DNA from: Muribaculum sp.
GTDB taxonomy: Bacteria > Bacillota > Clostridia > Lachnospirales > Lachnospiraceae
Length of the DNA: 64,000 nt
Direction: 5' to 3'
Assembly: GCA_023663505.1 (NCBI GenBank)
Contig: JAMPHH010000004.1
Span: 61,023-125,022, forward strand
Shown here piece after piece: positions 62,522 to 64,000 of this stretch (its first letter is position 1; each line of letters begins with the position of its first letter). The notes beneath the pieces are model-generated. The model did no database searches. It was not told where the DNA came from and worked only from the letters and a program-made list of their open reading frames with translations. The translations under genes were made by a program, and so were the position numbers.

Positions 62522-62675
62522 GGCTGGCGGGTGTCGCGGTTTCTTGTTCGGCGTAGCGATGGGCGTTGCGAGGAGCCTCAATGCATCGGTGATGCGAACC
62601 AGTGGGCTCGCATCGCCGTGAGTCTCCTCTCCACATCGCTAAAGCACTCACAAGAAACCGCAACACCCGCCAGCC
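62522..62675. repeat. 154-bp palindromic element with 26-bp arms
   Basis: The arms at 62522-62547 and 62650-62675 pair over 26 bases with one G/A mismatch (a G-U pair in RNA). Inner stems add AGCGATG/CATCGCT, GAGGAG/CTCCTC and an 11-bp arm pair CGGTGATGCGA/TCGCATCGCCG. It is a nested hairpin able to fold as DNA cruciform or as RNA. No transposase or ORF is inside. Possible MITE or structured RNA. Confidence 0.8.
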
Positions 62676-62704
62676 TGTGGCATCTCCGGTTCAGTTACCT
62701 GAAT

Positions 62705-63099
62705 CTATCGTTCTGCAATAATATATTCACCGTTTGAATAATTTAATCGTGTATGGCTGATTTGAAATGTTTTTTTCTTCATTTGATTTAAGAGAGTGTG
62801 CATAAAAAATCCATGTGTAACAATAATGCAGTCTGTCTCTCTTTTTATTATCATTTCTATAAACTGGTCTGCACGATAAATGGTTTCTCTCCTACATTCT
62901 TTTTGTGAATGGATATTAAAAAACCATTGTAGCCGCCCCAAAACATTCCAAAATATTAACGGTAACTTCTTGCTTGAAGTAATACCTGCACACAAGGGTA
63001 CTTCATCATACATTATGCAATCCTCGTCAAACTGTTTTGATGTACTCCATTTTTCCACTGAAAATCCACCTTCCCATGTCTAATAATAACTGCTCGCAT
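62705..63099 (-). pseudogene. Decayed histidine phosphatase
   Basis: An ATG at 63099 after GGAG gives MRAVIIRHGKVDFQWKN, the RHG motif of histidine phosphatases, but the frame then fails. One extra A in the A5 run would join it to the following frame WSTSKQFDEDCIMYDEVPLC. The C-terminal part has IIVTHGFFMHTLLNQM, the second histidine. The middle part expected in the family, with the SxLxRTxxTA motif between the RHG and EVPL segments, is missing, so a deletion has occurred as well. Likely inactive. Confidence 0.7.
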
Positions 63100-63145
63100 A
63101 TCTAGTTCTCCATTACAAACTTCGATTTGTCTCTAAAAATACATT

Positions 63146-63292
63146 TTATGCCTCTAGCATGATCTCTTCATGGGAAGCGCTATCGAAGTCTGTATTATAC
63201 ATTTTCCCATATGCCAAGAAATTCTATTGTGTTCTTGTTGCGTAGCCATCTTCTTCAATCTGTAAGACCTGTATCTTAAGCTCCGTCAACAT
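63146..63292 (-). pseudogene. Remnant of a small gene, interrupted by an amber codon
   Basis: ATG at 63292 reads MLTELKIQVLQIEEDGYATR TQ, then TAG, then the same frame goes on NFLAYGKMYNTDFDSASHEE IMLEA and stops. The continuous coding feel on both sides of the stop suggests a disabled gene of about 48 codons. No family recognised. Confidence 0.4.
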
Positions 63293-63323
63293 TTAGTTTT
63301 CCCATAAGAAAATTCCTCTCAGT

Positions 63324-63767
63324 TTATAAATAGCCCCGCCTTGTTGCCTCGTTTATCAAATGCGGCTGGATATCGGGATACGTCCACTTTTGGGGAAATT
63401 CGTCCATTATTGCAATTCTCTCAATTTCATTATGTAATTCTGCTTCAAAACATTGGATATCAGCAACAAACAACATACCAAATGATTCCTCGCCATCAAA
63501 ATGATCCGGTTTTGTAACAGAATATACGCAAACAGGTTTTATTTCAAATTCCAAGGCACCGGTTTCCTCATATAGTTCCCGCTTTGCTGTATCCACAATA
63601 CTTTCCCGGCTTCCATCAGGAAACTGTTCCCTGTGTCCTCCGGGGATTTCCCATGTATCCCTATCCTTATGTTTACAGAAGACGTATTTATTTTGTGTTT
63701 TGGATATAATCACCGCAAACCTAAGCAGTTTATCCTCTATGCTATCATAAAATTTAACCTCTGTCAT
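63324..63767 (-). CDS. NUDIX hydrolase
   Basis: A 147-residue NUDIX enzyme. The Nudix box runs GGHREQFPDGSRE then AKRELYEETG, with the expected spacing slightly enlarged by an FPDGS insert. NUDIX enzymes cut nucleoside diphosphates linked to another moiety; substrate unknown. The start at 63767 is preferred since GGAGG is 10 bases upstream; ATG at 63776 is too close to it. The ribosome site lies in the first of three tandem hairpin repeats. Confidence 0.82.
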   Translation of the reverse strand: MTEVKFYDSIEDKLLRFAVIISKTQNKYVFCKHKDRDTWEIPGGHREQFPDGSRESIVDTAKRELYEETGALEFEIKPVCVYSVTKPDHFDGEESFGMLFVADIQCFEAELHNEIERIAIMDEFPQKWTYPDIQPHLINEATRRGYL

Positions 63768-63777
63768 TTCTGTCATT

Positions 63778-63846
63778 CCTCCTGACTTTGGAGGAATTTT
63801 CCTCCTGACTTTGGAGGAATTTTCCTCCTGATCTTGGTGAATTTTC
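63778..63846 (-). repeat. Three 23-bp repeats, each an RBS-containing hairpin
   Basis: Units at 63778-63800, 63801-63823 and 63824-63846; the first two are identical, the third is diverged. On the minus strand each unit has TTCCTCC, seven bases, GGAGGAA, so the ribosome site GGAGG can pair with CCTCC within the unit. The unit nearest the NUDIX start supplies its ribosome site. Confidence 0.85.
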
Positions 63847-63860
63847 CCTCCATTCGCTTT

Positions 63861-64000
63861 CTAAATTCGTTTCAGTCTGCCATTATTAAAATAATAAATA
63901 TCTTCCATCTTATATCCATATCTGGAATCAGGAATGCTGATATGCGGTTCAAAAGTAAACATTTCGACATCTGATAGTCTTTTATGGTTGCCTTTTTCGG
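63861..64000 (-). CDS. M24-family aminopeptidase, C-terminal end (cut by window edge)
   Basis: The last 46 codons of a gene entering from the right edge. VEMFTFEPHISIPDSRYGYK then MEDIYYFNNGRLKRI-stop is typical of the end of Xaa-Pro/M24 metallopeptidases, where the metal-binding Glu and the G-x-x-x-E-D motif lie. The rest is outside the window. Confidence 0.7.
   Translation of the reverse strand, partial: EKGNHKRLSDVEMFTFEPHISIPDSRYGYKMEDIYYFNNGRLKRI

Larger units (their letters stand above)
62347..62704. other. Intergenic region with tetR promoter and palindromic element
   Basis: 358 bp between the decayed phosphatase gene and tetR. It holds the tetR promoter (62414-62442), a G-rich stretch with G6 and G7 runs (62464-62490) and the 154-bp palindromic element (62522-62675). 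No protein-coding gene is supported. Confidence 0.6.

Noticed and set aside
63778..63846. The 23-bp repeats as a short CRISPR
   Set aside because: The repeats are directly adjacent without spacers and lie over a ribosome site.

Overview
The window is most likely from a motile anaerobic Clostridia of the Lachnospiraceae type. The evidence is gene content and order: topA-codY-flgB leading into a fla/che operon, an Rnf complex, the cmk-ispH-rpsA arrangement, a SleB-type wall hydrolase and an Rpn-family PD-(D/E)XK protein. There is no rRNA, so genus is not assigned. Nearly all genes lie on the minus strand; only two real genes (an AP2-domain protein and a YprB-like exonuclease) read on the plus strand.

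Layout by coordinate. (1) 1-13.7 kb: the first half of a flagellar operon, transcribed leftward from flgB through flgC, fliE, fliF, fliG, fliH, fliI, fliJ, a MotE-like gene, fliK, flgD, a TIGR02530 gene, flgE, flbD and motA to a truncated motB. It has a sigma-A-type promoter before flgB and a sigma-28-like promoter before fliK. (2) 13.9-17.2 kb: codY and topA, each with its own candidate promoter. (3) 17.2-29.15 kb: a complete type IV pilus assembly operon (pilB, pilC, pilA, pilD, a pilM-pilN fusion, pilO and four minor pilins, one of 701 residues), with promoter and terminator but no pilT. (4) 29.2-44 kb: a tightly packed operon that looks like a cell-surface phosphonate polymer pathway. It holds a small membrane protein, a YidC fold fused to a TagF-like CDP-polyol phosphotransferase, a phosphoesterase, an SDR epimerase, a nucleotidyltransferase, a Rossmann protein, a cytidylyltransferase-PEP mutase fusion, phosphonopyruvate decarboxylase, two paralogous membrane sulfatase-fold transferases and a GT-C glycosyltransferase. 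(5) 44.3-47.7 kb: tRNA-Glu, a SleB-like hydrolase, the AP2-domain protein, a GH25-like protein, then about 340 bp of 16-17 bp tandem repeats. (6) 47.7-52.9 kb: rnfCDGEAB. (7) 53-64 kb: YprB-like exonuclease, cheR, rpsA, ispH, cmk, Rpn protein, HI0933 flavoprotein, RpiR and TetR regulators, a palindromic element, decayed genes, a NUDIX hydrolase and the end of an M24 peptidase.

The most unusual region is the phosphonate/surface polymer operon. Its PEP mutase gene is split by a G7 tract exactly where the N-terminal cytidylyltransferase domain joins the rest, which suggests either phase variation or a sequence error. Its sulfatase-glycosyltransferase pair has been duplicated, and one copy of the glycosyltransferase survives only as 35 codons. 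The polymerase domain is carried on a YidC-like membrane module. Phosphonopyruvate decarboxylase is present, but no recognisable aminotransferase or iron alcohol dehydrogenase follows it, so the final phosphonate is unknown. The other standout is the 20-unit, strictly phased repeat array between the GH25 gene and rnfB, each unit built around a degenerate dyad.
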